From Bacteroidales bacterium (GTDB lineage Bacteria > Bacteroidota > Bacteroidia > Bacteroidales > Muribaculaceae): a stretch of DNA of 41,798 bases. The notes under the pieces are model-generated. The model was not told the origin of the DNA. It made no database searches and saw only the letters and a program-made list of their open reading frames with translations. Each line of letters starts with the position of its first letter. Position 1 is the first letter of the stretch. Position numbers and translations under genes: made by a program. The stretch lies in NCBI GenBank assembly GCA_020860445.1, contig JAJBUH010000004.1, forward strand, positions 1 through 41,798, given 5' to 3'. Shown here in pieces: positions 15,697-24,896 of this stretch.

Positions 15697-17019
15697 TCAC
15701 TCCACTAACTTAAGCATCTGAGAGACGAACATATTCTGTACCTTTTCTTCATCATGATTCTCCTGACCGCATTTAAAAGCTCTGACAGAATAATCTTTAA
15801 TTAAGTTAGGTTCTTTGATTATGGATTGAAGAATCTGGGTGATTTCTTCACCATCAGAAGCGACTAATGCTGATTGATGCTTGGTAAAATATTCTATGGG
15901 AGCTATATCCTTAGCTCCTATAGCTAAAATGCATTTCCCTGCCTTCATATAATCTACCAATTTGGTAGAAAATGATAGTCGAGCCACATATTTGAATTTA
16001 TCCTCTAAAGATTCCGCAAAAAGAAGAATATCTGCCTCCCTCTGTACTCTGAGAGCCCCTTCAAATGGCACACCACCCATCAAGAATGAGGAGCCCGGAA
16101 TGTCTAACTTAGTCTTTACTTCTTCCGTAACTACATCGTTGGAGTATATAAAGAGCTGGATTCTAGGATTTCCTTCGCCATTGATTTCCTTTATCTTTTG
16201 AGCCAGAAGAGCCAAGGAAGAGAAGCGCCCGTAGGCCCATTTGCCCGTATATACAATTTTTATAGGAATTGATGGTTGTTTGACCAGGGGGAGGTCTCCG
16301 CTAAAGTCTACTGCTTTAGTTAGCAATAAGCTTTTAGTTCCAAATATGGGATCGTATTCCTCTCTCATCTTGTCAGTCATTACAAAGCTCAAGTCACATC
16401 GATCCATTATCTTTCGGATATAATGTCTCAGAATTGCTCGATGAGATTGGGCATAGGGTGTCTTCTTGACCGATTTAAACGTATAATTATCATCACTGGT
16501 AAAAGTGACAACCTTCTTATGCTTCAGATGTTTCATCACATACAGCTGAAGCCGCGTCATATAAATCGAGGGGTAAGTGGGTAGGAAAAGGATATCTACT
16601 GGATTGTCTTTCAAGAATTTCTTAAATTCTTTAGTTCGATATCCCCCCGGCACCCAGAGGAGTTCATGTGCCAGATGATATATCCATGACCTGTGGGTCT
16701 GCGCAAATTGCACAGCCTCTCTTCCCTCTTCTACTTGGACCTTGTTGGATGAGGAAGATTGAAGAGCCTTTATCCTTTCTGGTGTTAAAGTATCTCCAGT
16801 CTTAAATCTCTTATTGAAAACTCTTTTAGGAAACGAAAGCTCGTTGATACGAAAGAAAAGATTACATTTCTTAGTATTTGGGAGGTCATTACGAGTATAT
16901 ATCTGCAGTAGTTGATCAGCCTCCCATCTTTTGAATACATTCAAGAGAGTACTGACTCCCGGATGATCATTCCAGGCATCTACTGATACTACCATTACTT
17001 TAGGATAATTCATTTTCAT
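15697..17019 (-). CDS. Glycosyltransferase, GT4-like (GT-B fold)
   Basis: The 440-residue protein begins PKVMVVSVDAWNDHPGVSTL and has a C-terminal GT-B half with IKIVYTGKWAYGRFSSLALL, FLMGGVPFEGALRVQREADI and LSFSTKLVDYMKAGKCILAI. This is the usual layout of family-4-like capsular transferases, although the EX7E motif is degenerate (K in STKLVDYM). It should transfer one sugar of the repeat unit on the cytoplasmic face. Donor and acceptor cannot be read from sequence. It is AT-rich like the genes upstream, 47 bases before CapE and 20 bases after a GT2 gene. Confidence 0.82.
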   Translation of the reverse strand: MKMNYPKVMVVSVDAWNDHPGVSTLLNVFKRWEADQLLQIYTRNDLPNTKKCNLFFRINELSFPKRVFNKRFKTGDTLTPERIKALQSSSSNKVQVEEGREAVQFAQTHRSWIYHLAHELLWVPGGYRTKEFKKFLKDNPVDILFLPTYPSIYMTRLQLYVMKHLKHKKVVTFTSDDNYTFKSVKKTPYAQSHRAILRHYIRKIMDRCDLSFVMTDKMREEYDPIFGTKSLLLTKAVDFSGDLPLVKQPSIPIKIVYTGKWAYGRFSSLALLAQKIKEINGEGNPRIQLFIYSNDVVTEEVKTKLDIPGSSFLMGGVPFEGALRVQREADILLFAESLEDKFKYVARLSFSTKLVDYMKAGKCILAIGAKDIAPIEYFTKHQSALVASDGEEITQILQSIIKEPNLIKDYSVRAFKCGQENHDEEKVQNMFVSQMLKLVE

Positions 17020-17039
17020 TCTTGTTAGGTGTTTGGTAA

Positions 17040-18023
17040 TTATCCTCTCTTTAATTTTTTGATTGTCCTCAAAATGGCTGATAATCCAGAGAGCCCGATA
17101 AGTGATACCACTCGATGAATATATCTCGCCCTCTTAGTTTGGCCCCATTTCAAAACATAGAGATAGCGCTTAACGTGATTCTTGTGGCGTTTTTGCACTG
17201 TCTTCTCTTTCATAGAAAAGCCGATGAGCAAATTGGCATACTGTTTCGACATATTTTGTCGAATGACCTCATATCTCCAATCTGTCTGACCATCTACTTT
17301 AGCGACCCACTTATCGAAAATCCAAAGAAAATCGGTAAGATTCTTTTCCTTTGTCGTGTGTGTGATCGAACCCTCGCGTTGACGATAGGCAATGAAAGGA
17401 TAGTCTATGGCATCATAATAAGTAGCATGAGTCACTACCTCCCAAAACCAATCATTGTCTTCTCCTGACAAATTAGGGACAAACATAATCCCATTGTCTA
17501 CCAATAGACTTCTTTTTATGGCCTTAGACCAAGCACTGGTGTAGAAAGCATCATTTTGATTCATCTTTATCAACCATTCACCAGTACTTAACTCTCCTTT
17601 TGGGGGGAAACTATAGGAACAAGTACTCCATTTTCCCGAGGGATAGAAATATTTTTTTTCTTTATAAAAGATTATTTCTAATTTTGGGTCTTGACAAGCT
17701 TTATTGTGAACTTGTTCCAAAAAGGTTTTCTCGGTAAGAAAGTCATCGCTGTCGATAAACACTATGAACTCTCCTTTAGCTAAGCTTAGCCCTTGATTAC
17801 GTGCCTGAGATTGGCCACCATTAGGGCAATGCTTTACAATAACCCTGTGGTCTTTCTCTTTATAGTCATCACATATTTGGGGAGAACGGTCTTTTGAGCC
17901 GTCATCGATGAGGATTAATTCAAAATCCTCATAAGTCTGACTCAATATGCTCTCAATACACTCTCCCAAGAAATTCTCAACATTGTAGATTGGGAGAATT
18001 ACGCTAAAAAATGGTCCATCCAT
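17040..18023 (-). CDS. Family-2 (GT-A) glycosyltransferase
   Basis: The N-terminal GT-A domain is textbook: FFSVILPIYNVENFLGECIE, SILSQTYEDFELILIDDGSK, then NGGQSQARNQGLSLAKGEFI and the metal-binding VFIDSDDFL near 89-97. At 327 residues it lacks extra domains. It inverts configuration and adds one residue to the lipid-linked unit. The basic C-terminus (HKNHVKRYLYVLKWGQTKRA, ending KKLKRG) may associate with the membrane. Its ATG is 12 bases after the stop of the upstream GT4 gene. Confidence 0.92.
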   Translation of the reverse strand: MDGPFFSVILPIYNVENFLGECIESILSQTYEDFELILIDDGSKDRSPQICDDYKEKDHRVIVKHCPNGGQSQARNQGLSLAKGEFIVFIDSDDFLTEKTFLEQVHNKACQDPKLEIIFYKEKKYFYPSGKWSTCSYSFPPKGELSTGEWLIKMNQNDAFYTSAWSKAIKRSLLVDNGIMFVPNLSGEDNDWFWEVVTHATYYDAIDYPFIAYRQREGSITHTTKEKNLTDFLWIFDKWVAKVDGQTDWRYEVIRQNMSKQYANLLIGFSMKEKTVQKRHKNHVKRYLYVLKWGQTKRARYIHRVVSLIGLSGLSAILRTIKKLKRG

Positions 18024-18035
18024 GATTCCAAGGAT

Positions 18036-19286
18036 TTAATATTGTATTGTTGTTTCGTTGGAATAGAGAGCCCGAGCCTCTTCCAAAGCTTTGGTATATA
18101 CTTCAAAATATTGACCTATGTTAGTATCGTAGTCGAATTGTGTCTTTACGCGCTCGATGCAGCGATCGGAATAAGAAAACTTGCCTCTCCTATCAATTTC
18201 TTTTACAGCATTAAGCATGCCTACAACATCGTGAGGCGCTACTGCGTAACCACAATCCCCAACTACTTCTGGGCATGCAGTAGAGTTGAAGACAACGCAT
18301 GGAGTTCCACACAACATAGACTCGGCATATACTTTGCCAAATGTATCCTCTACTGAAAAGCCTACAAATGCCAAAGCTGCAGAATATAGTTTTGACAATT
18401 CCTCGGTTCCCTTTACGTAAGATATATGATGAGTATTGGAGGGCAATTGTCCTCCATTGTACTTACCCACTATCACGAGTCGATATTCCTCTGGCAGGAT
18501 TTTTGCAAACTCTAAGGCATCTTTTAATCGACTACTTTGAGGTTCCCAGTTAGCACTTACACTGATTAGAATCTTCTTACTGGAATCTAAGCCGTATTTA
18601 CCATATATAGATGGATCATCAGTAGGAGAGAATTTATTAGCATCTATCCAATTGTGAATCCTCTGCACATAACGGTTTTTAAGGTGAGATTTCAACACTT
18701 CTGATTTTAGCCAGTCTGAACATGTCACGATCAATAGTGTCGGAAGCTGAGCAAATAGGCGTTTCTTGTCCCTGAGCATCTTGGCCGTGTTGTCAAAGAA
18801 CCAATTTGCCGCACCAGATGTAAACAATTGAGGACAGTCGCCACATTTTTGCTGCCATTTATAACAACCTGCCGCTGTAAAATGAGTGCATTTCCCAGTG
18901 ATGGCCCAGCAATCATGTATAGTCCAAACTACTGGGATATTGGTCTTAGCCAAATATTTGAAAAGCATGGGGAAACTCACATAGTTGCCATGTAAATTGT
19001 GGATATGTATTAAATCAGGTTTTTCTCTCTTGATCCAATTTATCAACTTAATGGTTCCCAAAAAGCTTCCATACCCTTGAAGGCCTAAAAATCTGCTGAA
19101 TAAAAAAGCATGAACTTTATTCTCCGCTTTTGTAGAAATCTTTAGAGCCTGAGGGAAAGATGTGGTGCCTTGTCCATAAGCAATGTAACATTCATGACCC
19201 CTTTCCTTAAGGTATTCTGCTATTTCTACTGCAATCGAGCCTGTGCTTCCCTGACCGCACACAGTATTTATCTGAAGAAATTTCAT
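18036..19286 (-). CDS. Family-4 glycosyltransferase
   Basis: The 416-residue GT-B protein opens MKFLQINTVCGQGSTGSIAV, typical of Bacteroidales capsular GT4 enzymes. It has an acceptor-side segment with cysteines (GKCTHFTAAGCYKWQQKCGD, near 131-150) and a donor domain with SVSANWEPQSSRLKDALEFA and SVEDTFGKVYAESMLCGTPC. The E-to-E spacing of the family motif is recognisable. The cysteine-rich HFTxxxCxxWxxxCGxCPQL element recurs in a GT4 subgroup. It precedes the EpsG-like polymerase in transcription order by one gene, with a 12-base spacing. Confidence 0.9.
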   Translation of the reverse strand: MKFLQINTVCGQGSTGSIAVEIAEYLKERGHECYIAYGQGTTSFPQALKISTKAENKVHAFLFSRFLGLQGYGSFLGTIKLINWIKREKPDLIHIHNLHGNYVSFPMLFKYLAKTNIPVVWTIHDCWAITGKCTHFTAAGCYKWQQKCGDCPQLFTSGAANWFFDNTAKMLRDKKRLFAQLPTLLIVTCSDWLKSEVLKSHLKNRYVQRIHNWIDANKFSPTDDPSIYGKYGLDSSKKILISVSANWEPQSSRLKDALEFAKILPEEYRLVIVGKYNGGQLPSNTHHISYVKGTEELSKLYSAALAFVGFSVEDTFGKVYAESMLCGTPCVVFNSTACPEVVGDCGYAVAPHDVVGMLNAVKEIDRRGKFSYSDRCIERVKTQFDYDTNIGQYFEVYTKALEEARALYSNETTIQY

Positions 19287-19298
19287 TGAGTAGGATTT

Positions 19299-20336
19299 TT
19301 AGAAAGAAAAAGTAAAGGTAGAATCTCGGTTGGCATAGAGGAAATAAAAAATCATACATCCCATCATTACATATTTGATGACATTTCTATGATTGGTCAT
19401 ATACTCCAATGAATTTGGCACTAATATCGCTAGGAAAGGTACAAACGGTAATGAGAGCCGGAATGCGGAGGGAGAAATAGAGGCGAAAGCCTGAAAACCG
19501 CAAGCCATCAATGAAAACCCATAGAATATTCTCGCACCTATTGTATCATATTCCATATAGGAATTGTACCCAATCAGACACAACACAAAGATTACAGTAT
19601 AGAAAATGAAAGTCGTATAGGTATATCTGTTGCTAAAATTTAAATACGCATAGAAATGTTCATTATCGAGGGTTTGAACCATAGAGGAAAGGAGGTATTC
19701 TCCAGCAAAGAAAACCATGACGAAACCTACTATTACCAAAGGTATGAATCCTTTGAAATCACGCAATAGATATAAGACAAAAGCTATCAGAAAGCATAGC
19801 ATTGTGGGGTGGGTAAAATAAGTGAGGACAATCAATACTGCACTTATGAGGTATCGCTTATCGATAAAGCACACAAAAGCCAAGGTAATCCAAGACATGG
19901 CTAACACTTGTTTTAAACCAGCCAAGGAAAAAGTAAATAGTCCACAAGTAATAATAAATAGAAGACTCAATAATTTGTCATCAGAATATCTGAATATTAA
20001 GACCGACAAAGAAAAGAGATATAATGCTTCTACAAATCCAAACCACCCCCATAATGGTATGCCAACTATATAAAAAATCTTAGATAACCCATAATACCCT
20101 ATATAATCTGTTTGACGTTCATACAAATCGTGAAAGGACATATATACATTATCCAGATATTGATCCCAATATCCATGAGTATCGGCCCCTACATATCTGC
20201 TTCGGAAGGCTGCCATTAGAACCATCAAGGCACAAATGAAGAGATATCTAATCTTTTGATTCTGATTCTGAGGAATGTCATAATTGCCAACATAACAAAG
20301 CAACCAACATACTATCAGGATGAGATATATTACCAT
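19299..20336 (-). CDS. EpsG-family membrane protein (Wzy-like polymerase)
   Basis: The 345-residue protein is almost wholly hydrophobic, with roughly ten predicted helices. It opens MVIYLILIVCWLLCYVGNYD, and RSRYVGADTHGYWDQYLDNV (near 45-64) carries the charged R/D-rich loop diagnostic of EpsG/Wzy-like proteins. LKQVLAMSWITLAF resembles the family's R/K-Q-x-A helix. It should polymerise lipid-linked repeat units at the periplasmic face of the inner membrane. It is the only polymerase candidate in the window, which matches a Wzx/Wzy pathway. Confidence 0.88.
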   Translation of the reverse strand: MVIYLILIVCWLLCYVGNYDIPQNQNQKIRYLFICALMVLMAAFRSRYVGADTHGYWDQYLDNVYMSFHDLYERQTDYIGYYGLSKIFYIVGIPLWGWFGFVEALYLFSLSVLIFRYSDDKLLSLLFIITCGLFTFSLAGLKQVLAMSWITLAFVCFIDKRYLISAVLIVLTYFTHPTMLCFLIAFVLYLLRDFKGFIPLVIVGFVMVFFAGEYLLSSMVQTLDNEHFYAYLNFSNRYTYTTFIFYTVIFVLCLIGYNSYMEYDTIGARIFYGFSLMACGFQAFASISPSAFRLSLPFVPFLAILVPNSLEYMTNHRNVIKYVMMGCMIFYFLYANRDSTFTFSF

Positions 20337-20395
20337 ATAATCTGGCTATAATTCATTTGAGGGATACTAACACCTCATAAAAACCTAAGATAGCC

Positions 20396-21376
20396 TCAAA
20401 GGCCAGCATAGGTAAGCACTTTCTGGTTAAAGAACCTCTTTGCAAAAAGGATAAGGATAGTATCAATTAAAAGAGTAAGTATCCATTGCACCCCCCAAAT
20501 AGGTGGGAGTAGACGATGGAGCACCATTCCTACAAGTAAATGAGAAAGATAAATTGCAAAAGACAGATTACCAAGAATCACTATATAATTGGAAAATCTG
20601 TTAATTTTGAAAGAGTTCTTAACTTTATCCGAGAAAAGAACCAAAATCATGAATAGAGAATATAGAAAAGAGGATAGCTTGATACCAAATCCTGAACCAT
20701 GGAATTGGTACAAGTATCTGGTTTCTATATAACCCATGCAAAGGAACACTACAGTAAGGCCTACAAATAAGGATATAGAATAATCGTTAACCCTTCTACC
20801 GAGGAAACATCCGATTGCAAAGAACATAATCCATACAGGGAATGGTCCTGCGTATATTATGAGAGGTAATGAGATTCCATCCTCACAAAGCATCTTGCTA
20901 ATCCAAGCAATGCTTACGCAACTAATTAATACACAGACAATTACCCCCCCCCATTTGATTTTCCCAAGGATAGGGAGCAAAGAGTAATATTGGATTATCA
21001 GAGCAATGAAATAAAAGATTGACATGCCGCAGCAAAAGAAAGAGAGAATCGTAAAGGGAACATTCTCTCCGCTTAAAAGCGCTAACCCGAGCCAAGGCAA
21101 AGACCAAATGAGTGTGGGTATGTACACTTTCTTGCTTTGCTTGCGGAAGAAGCGGAAGAAATCTTTTTTGGAACCAAACTCTTTCTTTGCCAAGAAATAT
21201 CCACTGATGGCCAAGAATATTGGCACAGCACAGTTGAGTATCTGCCTGATGAAAACCGTTATCTCTTGATGGATGGTATCAAAGCCCAAGCCACTAACCG
21301 TATGGATGCCTACCACCATTATAATGGCGATCCCTCGTAAGAAATCAAAATATGTTTCTCTTTGTGTATTTCCCAT
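20396..21376 (-). CDS. Acyltransferase family 3 (OafA/WecH-like) membrane protein
   Basis: The 326-residue multi-helix protein starts with the family hallmark YFDFLRGIAIIMVVGIHTVS (9-28), in which Arg and His are catalytic, followed by NCAVPIFLAISGYFLAKKEF. About ten membrane helices fit this family. These enzymes O-acetylate or otherwise acylate sugars of surface polysaccharides using a cytoplasmic acyl donor. There is no fused SGNH domain, so it is the short WecH-like form. The gene is strongly AT-rich. A 59-base AT-rich gap separates it from the EpsG gene. Confidence 0.9.
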   Translation of the reverse strand: MGNTQRETYFDFLRGIAIIMVVGIHTVSGLGFDTIHQEITVFIRQILNCAVPIFLAISGYFLAKKEFGSKKDFFRFFRKQSKKVYIPTLIWSLPWLGLALLSGENVPFTILSFFCCGMSIFYFIALIIQYYSLLPILGKIKWGGVIVCVLISCVSIAWISKMLCEDGISLPLIIYAGPFPVWIMFFAIGCFLGRRVNDYSISLFVGLTVVFLCMGYIETRYLYQFHGSGFGIKLSSFLYSLFMILVLFSDKVKNSFKINRFSNYIVILGNLSFAIYLSHLLVGMVLHRLLPPIWGVQWILTLLIDTILILFAKRFFNQKVLTYAGL

Positions 21377-21389
21377 TACAAATCACTTT

Positions 21390-22505
21390 TTACTCGAAAC
21401 TCTTCTGTAAGAACTCTGCCCCGATTTTCCTTTCCTTTTCAAATACCTTCTTGATGTCTGAGGGTATACTAATATCACTATTGACTCTTGATTCCAATTC
21501 GGCTATAGAGTTGATGATATTATTTTCCACTCCATAACGAGTTTTCATATCCAGAAAGCGAGATGCACGATTCTTCTCTGCATAATAGGCTATGAAATCC
21601 CTTTGAAACTTCATGGCGAAAATTGACGCATGGAATGAGTCGGTGTAAACACAGACAGCATTCTTAATCAGTTTTAGCCATTCGATTGGGGATGCAGTAT
21701 AGACCATCTCATCAGCCCATGGTGCTATCTTAGCATTGCTATGCGGCGATTGCACCATCACAATCTTAGCGCCAGGATACTTCTTTTTTAGTACCTCAAG
21801 AGCACGCTTATTACCACCATCTATTTCTTTACCCAGATAATAGACAAGTATATAGTCACCATAAGATTTTATGACAGCATCAATGTAGGATGGTTGGTAT
21901 GCTAAATTTTCGATTGGAGAAAGCAAAGTTGGATCAGGAACAATCTCAGGCGCCTTACCCATCAGCCCCTCCACAAAATTGGCAGTTTCAGGGTTTCTGG
22001 CAGATATGGAATGGAAAGCTCTCAAAGCCTTACACAACCGCTCTTTGTTCTCGGGTCTAACCTGATTGATGCCACAGCATGGGGCATAAGCAATCTTCCT
22101 GCCTGTGAACGCTGGTTCCCAATTCAGGAAATACACTTTATATGGATGCTGCGAAGGATTCCATACTTGATCACTGCCTACTATTATGGCATCAAACTTA
22201 TCATTCATCAAAGGCAACTCTTCGTCTGAGATGACCTGGGTCAACGAAAAGTACTCTTCTCTGAATTTATCAAATGCCTTCAAAATCCTATTGCCATACC
22301 TCAGCTGCACCAAACGACTCAAAACCACTTTTAAGTCAATGGTACGAGGAATGTAGGATTTCCAATTGTTTCTGAATGATTTAGGCACAAAGTTTATAAT
22401 CTTGACTTCATGGCCTAAAGTCTTGACATATTCTTGTAGCGCGTAGGCCTGCAATACGCCTCCGTAGTTGCAAGAATAGTGGAATGTCAATATACCGACC
22501 TTCAT
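21390..22505 (-). CDS. Polysaccharide pyruvyl transferase family protein (CsaB/WcaK-like)
   Basis: The 371-residue protein opens MKVGILTFHYSCNYGGVLQA, the standard start of the pyruvyl-transferase family, and has FDAIIVGSDQVWNPSQHPYK (near 103-122) and a C-terminal VYTDSFHASIFAMKF with the conserved histidine. The family transfers pyruvate from PEP as a ketal onto a sugar, adding negative charge. This Bacteroidales subgroup is usually encoded next to an FrhB-like ferredoxin protein, as here. The substrate sugar is unknown, and some members of this subgroup may not use PEP. Confidence 0.9.
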   Translation of the reverse strand: MKVGILTFHYSCNYGGVLQAYALQEYVKTLGHEVKIINFVPKSFRNNWKSYIPRTIDLKVVLSRLVQLRYGNRILKAFDKFREEYFSLTQVISDEELPLMNDKFDAIIVGSDQVWNPSQHPYKVYFLNWEPAFTGRKIAYAPCCGINQVRPENKERLCKALRAFHSISARNPETANFVEGLMGKAPEIVPDPTLLSPIENLAYQPSYIDAVIKSYGDYILVYYLGKEIDGGNKRALEVLKKKYPGAKIVMVQSPHSNAKIAPWADEMVYTASPIEWLKLIKNAVCVYTDSFHASIFAMKFQRDFIAYYAEKNRASRFLDMKTRYGVENNIINSIAELESRVNSDISIPSDIKKVFEKERKIGAEFLQKSFE

Positions 22506-22542
22506 ATCTTTAATGTACTGTTGGAGAGAGCAGAGCGAGGGG

Positions 22543-23688
22543 TTAACCTCTTTTGATTATTCTCTCTATCCTGCGTCTGATTCTTTTAAATATGGATTGG
22601 TTACCAGGCTTAGGAATTTCTGATAACCCCCTTTGAGAGTATTCCTTCCAAAACGTCTCAGCCTTTGGGTTCCTCGCCGCTATTTTCTTCCATGATATAT
22701 TATATGGTAGGAACTGAGAGAAATCCACCAGTTGGCAATCCATCGTATCTGTTTCTTCTATTATTTTCTGCCCCTTTGGCGTATTGACCATTATCAAGGA
22801 TACACCTCTCTTGTCATAAAATTTGGAGTCAATCTTGTTGACGCCCCAATAATCAGCCAAAGTTATATCTGAGCCGGATTTGCCCTCTTTTGCAGGGCAT
22901 TTGTGACAAGATGGTCTGAGGAAGTAATTCTGGATGAATCCTTGTATGTATTCGTTCTGGCTGGCAAGTTGGTAGAATTCTCCCTCTGAGGATTCTGCTT
23001 GGGGATGAGAACCTACCGAAAGGCCATATTTTCTCCAACCATTGCGTTTGTCCCTAAAGTTGATTCGCGCTATCTGAGATTTATCCTTTATAGTGCCAAA
23101 GTAATCTTTCCATACCGCAGGACTGGGTACCCCATGGCAAATAATATCGACCGTCAAAAGATTAGGATAATCCTTGCCTAAGCATCGGCGCAATCCAGCA
23201 ATCTGACATGGTGTGCCAGAGAACAGCACTCGACGACCCTGCTTAAGGAACTCTTGACATTTCTTGAATGTATCTCCGATTTTGCTTTGTACATACTTAC
23301 TCCCTCTGAAATCAATCAAACCTTCGCGAGTGTCTGTATAGTCATGTATTACGAGCCAATCCTTGTCGAACTTAGCGCCAAAAACTACTCCACCCTCCTC
23401 AATGACCTTTTCTGCCAATGCTGTGAATGCACCACCTGATGAGGATGTGAGTTGCACCTCGGCATTTTTGTTTTTGGCGCCATAACATGCATGCGGCTCT
23501 CTCCCCTCACCTTGATGGATTACAGGGCAGACTTTCTTGCACAATCCACACTCTATGCACATCGACAAATCGACCTTTGGATAGAGAAATCCCTGATCAT
23601 CGCCTTCCATCGAAATGCATCTCTTTGGACACCTATTGACACAAGCCCAACACCCAACACACTCAGCCTTATCTTTTATCTGGATCAT
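22543..23688 (-). CDS. FrhB-like (coenzyme F420 hydrogenase beta-type) Fe-S protein of polysaccharide clusters
   Basis: The 381-residue protein has two N-terminal 4Fe-4S ferredoxin motifs: C10-x2-C13-x2-C16-x3-C20 in CVGCWACVNRCPKRC, and C44-x2-C47-x2-C50-x3-C54 in CIECGLCKKVCPV. An FrhB/FdhB-type flavin domain follows (SSGGAFTALAEKVIEEGGVV, LFSGTPCQIAGLRRCLGKDY), then a further cysteine pair near RPSCHKCPAKEG. It presumably moves electrons via Fe-S and flavin for a redox step on a sugar or lipid-linked glycan; coenzyme F420 itself is not expected here. The start shares ATGA with the upstream PP-loop gene, so the two are coupled. The pyruvyl-transferase gene follows after 37 bases. Confidence 0.92.
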   Translation of the reverse strand: MIQIKDKAECVGCWACVNRCPKRCISMEGDDQGFLYPKVDLSMCIECGLCKKVCPVIHQGEGREPHACYGAKNKNAEVQLTSSSGGAFTALAEKVIEEGGVVFGAKFDKDWLVIHDYTDTREGLIDFRGSKYVQSKIGDTFKKCQEFLKQGRRVLFSGTPCQIAGLRRCLGKDYPNLLTVDIICHGVPSPAVWKDYFGTIKDKSQIARINFRDKRNGWRKYGLSVGSHPQAESSEGEFYQLASQNEYIQGFIQNYFLRPSCHKCPAKEGKSGSDITLADYWGVNKIDSKFYDKRGVSLIMVNTPKGQKIIEETDTMDCQLVDFSQFLPYNISWKKIAARNPKAETFWKEYSQRGLSEIPKPGNQSIFKRIRRRIERIIKRG

Positions 23689-24896
23689 ACGTACCGCCCC
23701 TTCAATCTATTAGTATTTGCCTTTAAGACCCGCCATTTAAACCAATGGCACCCTGTGTGTATGGTGGCTTTTGGTTTAAAGTAAACCCAATATCCTATTT
23801 TAAGAATTAGAGGCACCTGAGGCTTTAAAATGTCGTATAGCTCAAAATAGTCATGTTTACCATAAGCCTTGCGATTCATCATCTGGCGGAAATACCAATT
23901 CAGATGCTTATGGAAATAGTTAGTATCGAATACTTTATTATATTTATCCACCTCACCAACCGCGTATAAACCCAAAAGAGTTCTAACGCATTTCTCACAA
24001 ACATTGCAGTTATGCTCGCTTTTCAGACACACGCTCAGATAACGATAGGACGGTTCATATTTCACCATCTCACGCATTTTCTCTAAACGTGATTTGCTCT
24101 CGCCTTGGGAATAAATACGAAGTTTGTCAGTGGAGAACAAAGGTAGAGATAAGGTTTCATAAGCTCCACTGCAACGATGCTCTGAAAAGACAAGGTTAAA
24201 CTCGTGATATTTTGTGGCAGAACTCGCGTAGTAGTATACCGCGAACAACTTTTGAAGACATAAAACCGGAAACATACTCGAGTAAGTATGGGTTTGGAAA
24301 TGTGGTTGTTTTATCACATCCATCAGATTGCTGTCACCCATTATAATATCTAAACCCAGTTCTTTGGCTATCCGCTTGGGAGTCTCTTGACGCGCCTTAA
24401 ACAATTGTCTGGCTTTTTCGCCCTCGCCATGACTACCCACATTGTTAAAAACCAGATGGGTAAGTTGATGGTGAGGATAGTCGGGATTATTCTCCATAGC
24501 TAAGGAATAGCAGGAATCCACCCCACAACTTATCCCTGTGCCAACCGCGCCAGCATTCGGCAGGTCGCTTGAATCTATGTTGGCGATAAGTTTTGTCCTA
24601 TGCCATGTTGGATTGTAAGTCTTAAGTGCGTCTATCAAATAGCGATTAAGATGATAGTAAAGATACTCCCCTATAGGAGCCTCTGATTTTATGTCGTGGC
24701 CACTGCGCATAGCAAAGTTAAGCACAGCCACGACAAAGGCATCAGCTCTCTCATAGCATAGATACTCTGCATATTTCTTATCAACTTGATAGAAAACAGA
24801 TTCATCAACTGGCTTGGGCCCATCAATTACTATGCGTGCGCTTAAGGTAGCCTTATCACCCTCAACCTTGACGATGGGCTTATATATTGTAATCAT
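23685..24896 (-). CDS. PP-loop ATP-pyrophosphatase-like protein (MurL/QueC-like)
   Basis: The 403-residue protein carries GTGISCGVDSCYSL (119-132), a variant of the SGGxDS PP-loop of ATP-pyrophosphatases, and a cysteine motif EHNCNVCEKCVRTLLGL (C297, C300, C303) as in MurL-like and QueC-like proteins. A substrate would be adenylated at the PP-loop. MurL epimerises a glutamyl residue of a peptidoglycan precursor, but no such substrate is implied here. Together with the coupled FrhB-like gene (ATGA overlap) it may activate and modify an amino-acid or acid substituent of the capsule. It also overlaps Wzx by ATGA, so three genes run as one translational unit. The C-terminus is basic and hydrophobic. 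Confidence 0.7.
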   Translation of the reverse strand: MITIYKPIVKVEGDKATLSARIVIDGPKPVDESVFYQVDKKYAEYLCYERADAFVVAVLNFAMRSGHDIKSEAPIGEYLYYHLNRYLIDALKTYNPTWHRTKLIANIDSSDLPNAGAVGTGISCGVDSCYSLAMENNPDYPHHQLTHLVFNNVGSHGEGEKARQLFKARQETPKRIAKELGLDIIMGDSNLMDVIKQPHFQTHTYSSMFPVLCLQKLFAVYYYASSATKYHEFNLVFSEHRCSGAYETLSLPLFSTDKLRIYSQGESKSRLEKMREMVKYEPSYRYLSVCLKSEHNCNVCEKCVRTLLGLYAVGEVDKYNKVFDTNYFHKHLNWYFRQMMNRKAYGKHDYFELYDILKPQVPLILKIGYWVYFKPKATIHTGCHWFKWRVLKANTNRLKGRYV